The notes under the pieces: model-generated
The model's input: only the letters and a program-made list of their open reading frames with translations
What the model was told of the DNA's origin: nothing
The model's database searches: none
Shown: positions 1 to 8,345 of the stretch, one piece after another
Position numbering within the stretch: the stretch's first letter is position 1
How the letters are laid out: each line of letters starts with the position of its first letter
Made by a program: the position numbers and the translations under genes
NCBI RefSeq assembly: GCF_026339995.1
Contig: NZ_JAPEPT010000003.1
Span: 744,001-808,000 of the forward strand
Reading direction: 5' to 3'
Source of the DNA: Streptomyces sp. NBC_01481
Lineage (GTDB): Bacteria; Actinomycetota; Actinomycetes; Streptomycetales; Streptomycetaceae
Length of the DNA stretch: 64,000 bases

Positions 1-1
1 G

Positions 2-703
2 ACCCGCTTCGCGGGACAGCAGGTGGCCGTCCTGGGTGCGGGGCAGTCGGCGCTGGAGAGCGCCGCACTGCTGCACGAGGCAGGTGCCCGCCCCACCGTC
101 GTCGCCCGCGCCCGGTCCGTCCTCTTCGGCGACCGTCCTCAGGCGGACCTGCCCGTCACCCGTCCCCGTGCCACGCGGCTTCGCAAGCCCGCCTCCACGC
201 TCGGCCCAGGCTGGTCGCTGTGGGCCGTCAGCCGTGGCCCCGCCGCCTACCGCCACCTGCCGACGCCGGTGCGGATGCGCCTGCTGCACAGCGTGCTGGG
301 GCCGTCCGGCGCCTGGTGGCTGCGGGATCGTGTGGCGGGCCGCGTACCGGTGCTGAGCGGGCGCACGCTGGTCTCCGCCGCACCGGAGGACGGGAAGGTG
401 CGCCTGGAGCTGGCGGACCCGGGCGGCGGAAGAGAACTGCTGCGCGCCGACCATCTCCTGATGGCCACGGGCTACCGGGTGGACGTGGACCGCCTCGACC
501 TCTTGGAGCCCACACTTCGTCAGGCGGTGCGAACGTTCGGCGGTGCACCGCGACTGTCGGCCGGCTTCGAGTCCTCGGTGCCGGGCCTCTACTTCACCGG
601 GCTGGCCGCGGCCCCTTGCTTCGGGCCGGTTCTGCGATTCGTCTGCGGTACGGGTTTCGCCGCCCGGCAGGTCGCCGGGGCGGTCCTAGCCGGGAACCGG
701 TGA
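2..703 (+). CDS. Flavin-containing monooxygenase-type FAD/NAD(P) oxidoreductase, 5'-truncated by window edge
   Basis: The frame is open from the first bases, so the N-terminus, where the FAD-binding Rossmann motif would sit, lies outside the window. The visible 233 residues start just before VLGAGQSALE, a second dinucleotide-binding motif typical of the NADPH fold of flavin monooxygenases. Further on is ATGYRVDVDRL, which resembles the family's ATG-Y/D motif, and a C-terminal GLYFTGLAA segment typical of this fold. Family members use NADPH and FAD to oxygenate soft nucleophiles or ketones; the substrate cannot be told here. Its TGA overlaps the GTG start of the next gene (GTGA), so the two are probably co-transcribed. 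A role beside the polysaccharide genes is inference only. Confidence 0.75.
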   Translation, partial: TRFAGQQVAVLGAGQSALESAALLHEAGARPTVVARARSVLFGDRPQADLPVTRPRATRLRKPASTLGPGWSLWAVSRGPAAYRHLPTPVRMRLLHSVLGPSGAWWLRDRVAGRVPVLSGRTLVSAAPEDGKVRLELADPGGGRELLRADHLLMATGYRVDVDRLDLLEPTLRQAVRTFGGAPRLSAGFESSVPGLYFTGLAAAPCFGPVLRFVCGTGFAARQVAGAVLAGNR

Positions 704-1521
704 CAGCGGGCCCGGCCCGGCGGGCCTGGCGGGCAGTCGCCGCGAGCGTGCTGCTCCTGGTGACGGCTTGCGGCAGCAGCACCGCAGCCCCGGGCCCGCC
801 TGCCGCGGGCACCTGGCGGCTGGTCTTCTACGACGACTTCGACGGCTCGAAACTCGATACCGATCGCTGGGTCACCTGTTACGACTGGAACGACGACGGG
901 TGCACCAACAGCGGGAACGACGAGTTGCAGTGGTACGTCCCTGGCCAGGTGTCGGTGGGCGCAGGCGAGCTCACCCTCAGTGCCGAGCGCCGTAGCACCG
1001 AGGGGAGCGACGGCGAGACCTACCCGTGGACCTCCGGGATGATCTCCACGGGGCGTGACCACTGGGACGGCCGTCCCCGGCGGACCTTCACTTATGGCTA
1101 CTTCGAAGCGGCGATCCGTATTCCCCCTGAGGCCGGCATGTTCCCGGCCTTCTGGATGATGCCCGCGTCCCGGTACACACCTCCCGAGCTGGACGTCATG
1201 GAGTCCTTCGAAACCACGCAGCAAGTGGAGATGTCTGTGCACTGGCGGGATGGTGAGGGGGCCGAACACCGGGAGGGAGGAAGCTACGGACCGGTAGATT
1301 TCCCCGCCGGGTACCACGTGTTCGGGCTCCTCTGGGAGAGAGACGAGCTGACCTGGTACGTGGACGGCGTCAAACGGTTCCGGGTGACACAAGCCGACAG
1401 GATCCCGCACGTCCCTATGGAACTACTGGTCAATCTGGCGGTCGGCGTGCCCGGTCCCCCGCCCCCTTCTGTCGATTCGGCGCGGATGCGAGTGGATTGG
1501 GTACGTGTCTGGCAGCACTGA
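700..1521 (+). CDS. Glycoside hydrolase family 16 lipoprotein (endo-beta-glucanase-like)
   Basis: 273 residues from a GTG overlapping the previous stop. This start gives a proper lipoprotein signal peptide: Arg-rich n-region, hydrophobic core and lipobox LVTAC with Cys24 as the lipidated residue. The mature part opens with the GH16-like WRLVFYDDFDG. It carries the family's active-site signature ELDVMESFE, so Glu163 is the expected nucleophile, Asp165 the assisting residue and Glu168 the acid/base. GH16 enzymes cleave beta-1,3/1,4-glucans, galactans or related chains, so this one probably acts outside the membrane on a polysaccharide. It converges on a glycosyltransferase/flippase operon, which suggests it trims the polymer made there. 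The exact substrate is unknown. Confidence 0.85.
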   Translation: MTAGPARRAWRAVAASVLLLVTACGSSTAAPGPPAAGTWRLVFYDDFDGSKLDTDRWVTCYDWNDDGCTNSGNDELQWYVPGQVSVGAGELTLSAERRSTEGSDGETYPWTSGMISTGRDHWDGRPRRTFTYGYFEAAIRIPPEAGMFPAFWMMPASRYTPPELDVMESFETTQQVEMSVHWRDGEGAEHREGGSYGPVDFPAGYHVFGLLWERDELTWYVDGVKRFRVTQADRIPHVPMELLVNLAVGVPGPPPPSVDSARMRVDWVRVWQH

Positions 1522-1532
1522 GCGGCAACGGG

Positions 1533-2585
1533 TCAGCCTCTCCTGCCATGGTGCCCCCACCCCCGCAGTGCGTAGGGGGACCCCCAGAAGGGCTCCGGTG
1601 CCCCGTCGGTGCCCGGCAGCTCCAGGGGCGGCTGCGGGGGGTGCGGGGGGTGCGGGGCGGAGACGGACGACAGCGAGTGAATCCGGCCGACTACGTACCC
1701 GGCGACGGTGGCGCAGACGCCCGCGGTCAGCGCCGCAAGGGTGCGCAGGGCGCCGGGACGGCCCGGCCGCAGCGATCGGACGAAGGCCTGGGGGATGGTG
1801 GACCGCAGATAGGTGCGCTCGCTGGCCAGCGCGGCTCTGCTGCCGCTGTGCCGGGCGACCAGCGCCTTGGAGAGCCCTTCCGCATAGCAGCGCGAACGGA
1901 AGTACGCCCAGGTGGTACGCGACTCGGGGACATGGTGGCGTACGGCCGCGGCAGGCTCGTACAGCAGGCCGGCGTCGGGCCGGCGGGCCGCGATCCGCAG
2001 ACACAGCTCTGTCTCCTCGCACCCCAGGGGCCGGGTTCCGACCCGTCCGAGGTCGGTGCGGAAGCCGCCGGCCGAGACCACCTCGGCCCTGCGGAATGAC
2101 ATGTTGGCGCCGATGAAGTTCCGTACCGGGGCGGGCTGTTCGGGCAGTCCCCGGTACGAGCAGCCGACCACCCAGTCGAACTCCTGCGGGAACCACACCG
2201 GCCGGCCCGTGCCCCACCACGGCCGGACAAGCCCGCCGACGCCCACGACGTTCGGATCGTCGTAGCGTTCCAGCATGCGGTCGGTCCAGTCCGGGTCGGC
2301 TGCCGCGTCGTCGTCTAGGAAAGCCACCACGTCGCAGCGGGCCGCGGCCACCCCGGTGTTGCGGGCACCGGACAGGCCCTTGCGCTCGCGGTTCGGTATC
2401 ACCCGTACTCCGGGCATCGAGGTGGAGGCCCGCTCGTAGAGCTCCTCGCAGTGGTCGATGACCAGCAGGATCTCGTTCGCCGGACGGTCCTGGGCGCGCA
2501 CCGACGCGATCGCGGCCCGGATGTCCTCCCATCGGTCCAGGGTGTACGCGCAGACGACGACGGACAGACTCGGTGCGGTATTCAT
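1533..2585 (-). CDS. Glycosyltransferase family 2
   Basis: 350 residues. The ATG at 2585 overlaps the stop of the flippase gene (ATGA), which decides the start over longer in-frame options. The GT-A fold begins at once (LSVVVCAYTLDRW). The metal-binding acidic motif is FLDDDAAADP and an acceptor-side GCEETELCLR motif follows, as in polymer-forming or rhamnosyl/glucosyl-type GT2 enzymes. It should transfer a sugar from a nucleotide sugar to a lipid-linked or polymer acceptor at the cytoplasmic membrane face. The C-terminal tail has one hydrophobic stretch (AALTAGVCATVAGYVVG) and then a Pro/His-rich segment. It is the last gene of a coupled four-gene operon. Donor and acceptor cannot be predicted. 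Confidence 0.88.
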   Translation of the reverse strand: MNTAPSLSVVVCAYTLDRWEDIRAAIASVRAQDRPANEILLVIDHCEELYERASTSMPGVRVIPNRERKGLSGARNTGVAAARCDVVAFLDDDAAADPDWTDRMLERYDDPNVVGVGGLVRPWWGTGRPVWFPQEFDWVVGCSYRGLPEQPAPVRNFIGANMSFRRAEVVSAGGFRTDLGRVGTRPLGCEETELCLRIAARRPDAGLLYEPAAAVRHHVPESRTTWAYFRSRCYAEGLSKALVARHSGSRAALASERTYLRSTIPQAFVRSLRPGRPGALRTLAALTAGVCATVAGYVVGRIHSLSSVSAPHPPHPPQPPLELPGTDGAPEPFWGSPYALRGWGHHGRRG

Positions 2586-3943
2586 GACGACCTCACAGGG
2601 ACCGGGGTCAGCCATCGCGACCGCCAGATCAGCAGGGGAAGGGCAAGCAGGCACTGGGTCACGAGCCAGGCGACGCCTGCCCCGTTGATGCCCAGCACCG
2701 GAAGCAGGGCCTTGGTGAGACCGAGCACCAGCACGCACATCGCTATCTGCAGCCCTACGGCCAGGCGCAGCCGCCGACGTGCACGCGAGACGTCTATGGC
2801 CAGGCTCACCAGGATGTTCGGGAGCGCGGACAGGGCCAGCAGCCGGAGGAGTGTGCTGCCTTCTTCGGCGTACTCGGCGCCGAAGAAGGAGAGAATCTGC
2901 GGGGCTGCGGCCACGATCACCACAATTGCGGCGCCCAGCAGCACAGCCGAATGACGCAGTACCCGGAGTCCGTGCTCAACCAGCCGCTCGGGGCAGGTCA
3001 CCGCCTCCACCACCAGCGAGCTTCCCATGTTGCGTGCCACCAGATACAGCACATAGCCGACGATCCACGCCAGGGAGAAGTAGGCGCTCTGCTCCGCGCC
3101 CAGGTTGTTCAGCACCAGAAGCGGGACGAGCGTGTACGCGGCCATGCGGAACAGTGAGCCGAAGTAGTCGGTGGCCGCGTACCCGACCATCTTGGGCGGG
3201 GGCTCAGCCTTCTCCGGGGCGGCCTTCTCGTGGTGAGGCACTGCCCGCCGCAGCAGATAGATGTTGGCCACGACGAGGGAGACCACGAGGGCCCCTGCCC
3301 AGGAGAGCAGGATGCCGGAGAAGAGCGTCAGAGCGGCACCCATGGCAAGCAGCAGGATCTTCACACAGGCGAAGATCACATTCTCCCCGATCACCCAGCC
3401 GGGGCGGCGGACCGCTGTCAGCGCACCGTCCTGCATGACGAAGATGGCGTAACCGGCGGTGGCGGCCACGAAGCATGCGCCGGTCACCGGAGTCAGCAGG
3501 AAGTCAAGGCCGGGCGAGAGCTTGGGCACCAGTGCCAGGAATCCGAGGGCGACCAGGGTGCTGAAGGAGGCGCTCACGAGATAGCAGGTGAGCACCATCT
3601 TGCGCGTGCGCCGCCCGGCGGACGGTACGAAGCGGATCAGGAAGTCGTTGAGGTTGAGCTGGCCGATGCTGGCGAGCAGCAGGGTGACGGAGAGCGCGGA
3701 GTAGCTGAGGCCCACCACGTCCTCGTCGTACCAGTGCGTGGCGAACACCCAGAAGAGGGACCCCAGCCCGGCGTTGATGAGGGAGCTGATGGCGAGGAGA
3801 TGCCCGTTGCGCAGCAGCGGGTCGCGGGACCGCAGCGCGGCGACGCCCGTCCGTACCACCGTCATGAAGGGGTGCCAGGCGGCCCGGCCCGGGGACGTTG
3901 TCGATCCCGCCGAGTCGGTCGTCCGAACAAAGCGTGTGTACAC
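2582..3943 (-). CDS. Polysaccharide flippase, Wzx/MATE-like membrane protein
   Basis: 453 residues, GTG start preceded by GGGAG. The protein is mostly hydrophobic, with about 12 predicted membrane segments and a charged loop near the middle (HHEKAAPEKAEPPPK). It resembles MOP-superfamily exporters of lipid-linked oligosaccharides (Wzx, MviN, RfbX type). It should flip a glycosylated lipid carrier across the cytoplasmic membrane, working with the glycosyltransferases on both sides. It is separated by only 10 bp from the upstream GT2 and overlaps the downstream one by 4 bp. No polymerase (Wzy) gene is visible nearby. Confidence 0.85.
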   Translation of the reverse strand: MYTRFVRTTDSAGSTTSPGRAAWHPFMTVVRTGVAALRSRDPLLRNGHLLAISSLINAGLGSLFWVFATHWYDEDVVGLSYSALSVTLLLASIGQLNLNDFLIRFVPSAGRRTRKMVLTCYLVSASFSTLVALGFLALVPKLSPGLDFLLTPVTGACFVAATAGYAIFVMQDGALTAVRRPGWVIGENVIFACVKILLLAMGAALTLFSGILLSWAGALVVSLVVANIYLLRRAVPHHEKAAPEKAEPPPKMVGYAATDYFGSLFRMAAYTLVPLLVLNNLGAEQSAYFSLAWIVGYVLYLVARNMGSSLVVEAVTCPERLVEHGLRVLRHSAVLLGAAIVVIVAAAPQILSFFGAEYAEEGSTLLRLLALSALPNILVSLAIDVSRARRRLRLAVGLQIAMCVLVLGLTKALLPVLGINGAGVAWLVTQCLLALPLLIWRSRWLTPVPVRSS

Positions 3944-3953
3944 GGCTTCTCCC

Positions 3954-5306
3954 TCAGTCTCCGTCGCGGTCGTGGCGGCCGAGACAGCGGCTCAGCAGAT
4001 AGCCGAGCGGCCCGTAGAGCAGACCCTTGATCTCCAGGAAGGCCAGCTGCCGGGACCATCTGTCGCCCGGTTCTGTCCGGCCGCGTGCCTTCGTCGCCGC
4101 GTAGCGGATACCGCCGGGGAGCCTGCGCAGCAGGGCGGGCAGCATCCTGGGCTCGTGGGCGAGTGCGCCGGTCAGATAGGCCCCGAGCCCGGCGCCGTAT
4201 CCGAAGGCCTGTGTCTTCAGGGCGTCCTCGGTGCGCTGATGGCGATGCCAGACGATCGCGCCCGGCTGATAGGCGAGTGTGTGGCCGGCGATCAGAACCC
4301 GGAAGAAGGCGAGCAGGTCGTCGCCGCCGTGTGCCGGCGTTCCGGTTCCGGTGGCCGGGTCGAAGCCGCCGATGGCGTGCAGCAGATCGGTACGGAAGGC
4401 CATGTTGGCCCCGGAGCCGAAGCGTCCGGTGGTGAACGGGAACAGCGGGTCGTCCGGCGGGTTGTGCAGCGACCAGGTGCGAGGGGTGTACCCCTTCGCG
4501 AATCCGCCGTGCCGCTCCAGGGCGGCCTGGGCTCCGGTCTGGAGTTCGGCGGGCACGATCAGGCCGGTGACACAGCCGATCCGCGGGTCGCCGGCGAAGG
4601 CGGCGGCGAGTTCGGTCAGCCACCGGGAGTCGACGAGGGTGTCATCGTCCGTGAAGGCGGCGATCCGGCCGCGCGCTGCGGCCAGGCCACGGTTGTGTGC
4701 GCGGGCCAGACCGGCCACGGGCTCGCGGACGTAGCGGACGCGCCGGCCGTAGACCTCGTGGACCAGTTGCTCGGCGGAGCCGTCCGCCGGGGCGTTGTCC
4801 ACCACGATCACCTCGAACCGCGGGTACTCCATCTGCAGGAGCGAGTCCAGGCACTGGCGCAGTTGCTGGGGCCGGTTGTGGGTGGCGACGATCACGCTGA
4901 TGTCGGTGGCCTCCTGGAGGGCGCGCAGCCGGGCGGCCTGACAGTGCAGGGCGGCCGGTTCGTCCCACGACCAGGAGGAATCCCCGAACGCCGTGCTCGG
5001 ACCGTCGGCTGCCAGGTGTCGGGAGACGGGGGTGGTGAGCTCCCGGTGGGAGGCATTGGCCAGGGCCTGCCACAACTCGACGGGGCCGGGGCCGGTCGTG
5101 GAGACCATGCCCAGCGGGTGGCCGTGCAGCCGTACCAGAGCCAGCACCCGGCCCTCCGGGCGAATCCGCTCACGGCTGCCGGGCGGGCAGAACTCGCCGG
5201 GCTCGGCCAGATCGATGTCGACGATCCTTGCCGGGGTGTACGGCGGGGCGGCAGGCACGGAGGCTGCCGTGTCCGGGGTGGGGAAACGGGGGCCGGCGGC
5301 GTTCAC
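3954..5306 (-). CDS. Glycosyltransferase family 2 with N-terminal extension
   Basis: 450 residues. The start chosen is the GTG at 5306, which overlaps the stop of the upstream gene (GTGA); longer in-frame starts would run through that gene. Residues about 1-130 form an extra domain with no recognisable motif. A GT-A domain follows (DISVIVATHNRPQQL), with metal motif FTDDDTLVDS and GANMAFR/GGDDLLAFF acceptor-side elements. The C-terminus (AFLEIKGLLYGPLGYLLS) may be membrane associated. Similar two-part GT2 proteins occur in actinobacterial exopolysaccharide clusters. The sugar it transfers is unknown. Confidence 0.85.
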   Translation of the reverse strand: MNAAGPRFPTPDTAASVPAAPPYTPARIVDIDLAEPGEFCPPGSRERIRPEGRVLALVRLHGHPLGMVSTTGPGPVELWQALANASHRELTTPVSRHLAADGPSTAFGDSSWSWDEPAALHCQAARLRALQEATDISVIVATHNRPQQLRQCLDSLLQMEYPRFEVIVVDNAPADGSAEQLVHEVYGRRVRYVREPVAGLARAHNRGLAAARGRIAAFTDDDTLVDSRWLTELAAAFAGDPRIGCVTGLIVPAELQTGAQAALERHGGFAKGYTPRTWSLHNPPDDPLFPFTTGRFGSGANMAFRTDLLHAIGGFDPATGTGTPAHGGDDLLAFFRVLIAGHTLAYQPGAIVWHRHQRTEDALKTQAFGYGAGLGAYLTGALAHEPRMLPALLRRLPGGIRYAATKARGRTEPGDRWSRQLAFLEIKGLLYGPLGYLLSRCLGRHDRDGD

Positions 5307-6163
5307 CCGGCGCTCCGTCCGGTCGACGCGGACCGTGCGCCCGGGCGCTCGGACAGCAGGGTGCGCAGCACGCGGCGGCCGTCGGAGATGGCGTGCAGAT
5401 TGGAACGGCCGCTGCGGCGGGGCAGTTCGAGGCTGGGGACCTCGGCGATCCGCAGTCCGGAACGCAGCGCGTGCACGATCATCTCGGCCTCGATCTCGAA
5501 GCCGGCCGCATGCAGGTCCAACTGGTCCAGGAAGCTGCGCCGGAATGCGCAGAACCCGTAGCACAGGTCGGTCAGCGAGGCGTCGTAGAGCCGGTTGACC
5601 GCTGCCAGCAGCACGTGGTTGCCCAGTTGCCGGAAGCGGGTGATGTCCAGGGAGCCGCCGCCGGCGACGAACCGTGAGCCTTTGACGAAGTCGTAGCCGT
5701 TCTCGAGGAAGTGCAGGAAGTGCGGGATCTCTGCGGGCGACATGCTGCCATCGGCATCCATCATCACCACGTAGTCGCCGGTCGCAGCGAGGAACCCGGT
5801 GCGCAGGGCGTTTCCCTTGCCCGGGCCGTTCTGCTTGACGCTGCGGACCGTGGGGAGGCAGTGGGTCGCCATGGGCACCGTGGCGTCAATGGAGTTGCCG
5901 TCGACCAGGATGACCTCGTCGACGCAGTCCGGGATCTGCTCGAAGACCCAGGGGATGTTGCGCGCTTCGTTGAGGGCCGGAACGACCAGGCTCACGGACG
6001 CGCGGGGCGGGAGGTTGTCCTCCCTCCGGCGCATCGGGTGGGCGGTTGTGTCGCCGGCCCGGCGCATCGGGTGGGCGGGTGCGTCGCCGGCGCGGCGGGC
6101 GGGCTGAGCGGTGGGGGACGGCGCCAGGTCTGTGGCCGGGTGATGCGTCTGGTTCGTGGTCAT
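5303..6163 (-). CDS. Dolichol-phosphate-mannose-synthase-like GT2 glycosyltransferase
   Basis: 286 residues from ATG 6163, with CCGGAG 7 bases upstream. After a low-complexity N-terminal tail of about 60 residues, which contains a 33-bp tandem duplication, the GT2 core reads SLVVPALNEARNIPWVFEQIP, then DEVILVDGNS and MMDADGSMSPAEIPHF, the DPM1-type DxD region. Relatives move mannose or glucose from GDP/UDP-sugar to polyprenyl phosphate. No C-terminal membrane domain is present. It heads the coupled minus-strand operon and has its own AT-rich promoter region at 6164-6251, with a candidate TetR operator. Confidence 0.85.
   Translation of the reverse strand: MTTNQTHHPATDLAPSPTAQPARRAGDAPAHPMRRAGDTTAHPMRRREDNLPPRASVSLVVPALNEARNIPWVFEQIPDCVDEVILVDGNSIDATVPMATHCLPTVRSVKQNGPGKGNALRTGFLAATGDYVVMMDADGSMSPAEIPHFLHFLENGYDFVKGSRFVAGGGSLDITRFRQLGNHVLLAAVNRLYDASLTDLCYGFCAFRRSFLDQLDLHAAGFEIEAEMIVHALRSGLRIAEVPSLELPRRSGRSNLHAISDGRRVLRTLLSERPGARSASTGRSAG
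6027..6092 (-). repeat. 33-bp tandem duplication in GT2 linker
   Basis: Two adjacent 33-bp copies (6027-6059 and 6060-6092) differ at only a few bases. Each encodes an 11-residue unit with the consensus RRAGD..AHPM. They lie in the disordered N-terminal tail of the glycosyltransferase, outside the catalytic fold. Confidence 0.85.
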
Positions 6164-6208
6164 GATGTCTCCGGATTCGAGTCGGGGAGGGCTCCGTGTC
6201 CTCTGTAC

Positions 6209-6230
6209 GTTTACACCGTATATATACATA
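6209..6230. promoter_or_regulatory. AT-rich candidate TetR operator upstream of the GT operon
   Basis: An unusually AT-rich patch in otherwise GC-rich DNA, 46-67 bp upstream of the first gene of the GT operon. Its core TTTACACCGTATA matches the core TTTACGCTGTATA found between galE and the divergent tetR gene, at 11 of 13 positions. Binding by that regulator is inference. Confidence 0.5.
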
Positions 6231-6251
6231 TTAACTATATCGGACATTTGG

Positions 6252-7286
6252 TCAAGTGTCGGACGTGTAGCCGGACGGGTTGAACTGCTGGAAGCGCCAT
6301 GCGTCGCGGCACATCGCGGCAAGATCCCTGGTCGGCTGCCAGCCCCACTCCCGCGCCGCCGCGCTCGCATCGGCGACGAGTTCGCTCGCATCGCCCGGGC
6401 GGCGGTCCACGACCTCGTACGGGATGGACCTGCCGCATGCCTCGCCGAACGCCGCCAGGAGTTCGAGGACCGAGGTGCCCGATCCGCCGCCGAGGTTGAA
6501 GACGCGCATACCCGTGCGGTCGGCGAGATGCTCCAGAGCGTTGCGGTGGGCATCGGCGAGGTCCATGACGTGGATGTAGTCCCGGACCACGGTGCCGTCG
6601 GCGGTGTCGTAATCGCCGCCGAAGACGCTGAGGCGCACATGCCTTCCGGCCGCGACGCGGGCCACTCGGGGCATCAGATTGGCGGGCTCGCCGTGCGAGT
6701 CCTGGCCGAGCAGTCCGCTGGGATGCGCGCCGACCGGATTGAAGTGGCGCAGCGTCAGAACGGTGAACTCCGGGCGGAGTCGGCACACATCGGCGAGCAT
6801 CTGCTCGCAGACCCATTTCGACGCGGCGGAAGGTGTCGCCGGATGGGCCGGGGCGTTCTCGGCGAGCGGCACTCTGTCGCCATCGCCGTAGATGGAGCAG
6901 GAGGAGGAGAAGACCAGCTGGTGTACACCGTGCTCCTGCATGGCGTTCAGCAGGGACGTGGTGCCGCCGACGTTCACGTCGTAGTACTCGACCGGCATCT
7001 GCAGGGATTCGTGGACGGACCTCTTTCCGGCGAGGTGCACCACGGCATCCACCTGGTGTTGGTGGAATATGGCCGAGAGCGCACGCCGGTCGCGCAGATC
7101 GACCGCGTACACGCCTCTCAGGGGGCGGCCGGCGACCCGTTGGATACGTACGCAGGCCAGGGGTGAGCTGTTGGAATAGTCGTCGACCACGATGACCTCG
7201 TAGTCGTGGTCGAGAAGTTCGACGCAGGTGTGGCTGCCGATGAAACCGGCGCCGCCAGTGACCAGGACGATTGACGGCTCGGGCAT
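6252..7286 (-). CDS. galE: UDP-glucose 4-epimerase
   Basis: 344 residues from ATG 7286 with AAGGAG at good spacing; a longer in-frame reading to 7382 has no such support. The extended-SDR NAD motif is TGGAGFIGSHTCVELL. The catalytic SSSCSIYG and YxxxK region is present in part: it reads SAASKWVCEQML, with Ser-Ala-Ala-Ser-Lys where most epimerases have Tyr-xxx-Lys, so the usual catalytic Tyr appears to be missing. The substrate loop HFNPVGAHPSG is typical of GalE. The expected role is to interconvert UDP-glucose and UDP-galactose for the adjacent glycosyltransferases. It lies upstream of the GT operon on the same strand, 88 bp apart, and is divergent from tetR. A second epimerase gene lies at 55.8 kb. 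Confidence 0.85.
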   Translation of the reverse strand: MPEPSIVLVTGGAGFIGSHTCVELLDHDYEVIVVDDYSNSSPLACVRIQRVAGRPLRGVYAVDLRDRRALSAIFHQHQVDAVVHLAGKRSVHESLQMPVEYYDVNVGGTTSLLNAMQEHGVHQLVFSSSCSIYGDGDRVPLAENAPAHPATPSAASKWVCEQMLADVCRLRPEFTVLTLRHFNPVGAHPSGLLGQDSHGEPANLMPRVARVAAGRHVRLSVFGGDYDTADGTVVRDYIHVMDLADAHRNALEHLADRTGMRVFNLGGGSGTSVLELLAAFGEACGRSIPYEVVDRRPGDASELVADASAAAREWGWQPTRDLAAMCRDAWRFQQFNPSGYTSDT

Positions 7287-7403
7287 GGACTCTTCTCCTT
7301 TGGACGCGATGTGCCGAGGGGGAGGTCTCAGCCGGCCGTCCAAGGGGCGGGCCCGGGACCGGGTGGGCGCCTGGATTCTCATGAAGCGCCCCGACGCTAT
7401 ATA

Positions 7404-7420
7404 TTTACGCTGTATACATA
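7404..7420. promoter_or_regulatory. AT-rich candidate TetR operator between galE and tetR
   Basis: Core TTTACGCTGTATA followed by CATA, within a GC-poor stretch (about 7398-7436) between the divergent galE and tetR genes. It sits 74-90 bp before the tetR start and about 118 bp before the galE start. It shares its core with the site at 6209-6230. Autoregulation plus control of the polysaccharide genes is the simplest reading, but is inference. Confidence 0.55.
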
Positions 7421-7493
7421 CACTTTTGTCCCTTTTGCGTCTACGGTCAAGAGGGAGGCCAAGGCGGCTTGCTCAGGCGACTGGAGGGACGAC

Positions 7494-8270
7494 ATGGCGA
7501 AGAAGGGCAAGGGCGCCGAGCGCGGGGGGAAGGAGGGCGGCCGACGGTCCGGCGATCGCGGCCACTACGGGCGGCTGAGCCGGGAACGCGTACTGGCCAC
7601 CGCTCTGGAGCTGGTCGACCGTGAAGGGCTCTCGGCGCTGAGCATGCGCAGGGTGGGAGCCGAGCTCGGCGTGGAGGCCATGGCTCTGTACCGGTACGCG
7701 CCCAGCAAGGACGCACTCCTGGACGGCTTGGTCGAGGCCCTCTTCATCGAGCTGCAGGAATACCTGGATGACGCCGCGGCCGGCGGCCCGGACGACGCGG
7801 TGGCCACGGCCGCGGGCTCCTTGGCCGACGGGCCGGAATGGCGCACCGAGCTGCACCGCATCGCCCAGGCGACCTACCAGGTCGCCCTTGCCCACCCGCA
7901 GGTGGTCCCCCTCCTGGCCACCCGCATGCTGGCGGTCCCGCTTGCCCGTCGCCCGCTGGCGGTCCTCATGGACCACGAGCGCGTACTGGAGCTGCTCGAA
8001 CAGGCCGGACTCGACGAGGAAAAGGCCTCGATGGCCTTCCGGGCGTTCACCAGCTGGGTGCTCGGTTACATCTTCGTGGAGCTGCGAGCGATGGTCGACA
8101 ACCCCGAAGAGTCCGATCCCGCGTTCCGGCTCGGGCTGCACCGCATGCCGGTCCAGGAACTTCCGAGGCTTCGCAGGACCGCGCCCGCTCTCGCCGAGCA
8201 CGGCGGACCCGAGGGGCTGGCCGCCGGCCTGGCCGCGTTGCTCGACCGCTTCGTGACGAACGCCGCCTGA
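7494..8270 (+). CDS. TetR/AcrR-family transcriptional regulator
   Basis: 258 residues from ATG 7494, preceded by GGAGGG. A Lys/Gly-rich N-terminal tail of about 25 residues is followed by a TetR DNA-binding domain (LSRERVLATALELVDREG, then MRRVGAELGVEAMALYRYAPSKDALLDGL). The all-alpha C-terminal ligand domain is of the TetR_C type found in tetracycline-repressor-like proteins. It probably represses its own promoter and the divergent galE, and perhaps the GT operon, because the same AT-rich motif occurs in front of both. The ligand is unknown. Confidence 0.9.
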   Translation: MAKKGKGAERGGKEGGRRSGDRGHYGRLSRERVLATALELVDREGLSALSMRRVGAELGVEAMALYRYAPSKDALLDGLVEALFIELQEYLDDAAAGGPDDAVATAAGSLADGPEWRTELHRIAQATYQVALAHPQVVPLLATRMLAVPLARRPLAVLMDHERVLELLEQAGLDEEKASMAFRAFTSWVLGYIFVELRAMVDNPEESDPAFRLGLHRMPVQELPRLRRTAPALAEHGGPEGLAAGLAALLDRFVTNAA

Positions 8271-8345
8271 GTGCGCGCCCGGGGGATCGGTAGGAGACTC
8301 GGCAGGGCAGGGCAGGACGACGGGATCACCTCGAAGGAGCGCACC

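Noticed and set aside
3738..5561. 607-codon plus-strand frame
   Set aside because: Antisense to the flippase and a GT2 gene with clear GT-A motifs.
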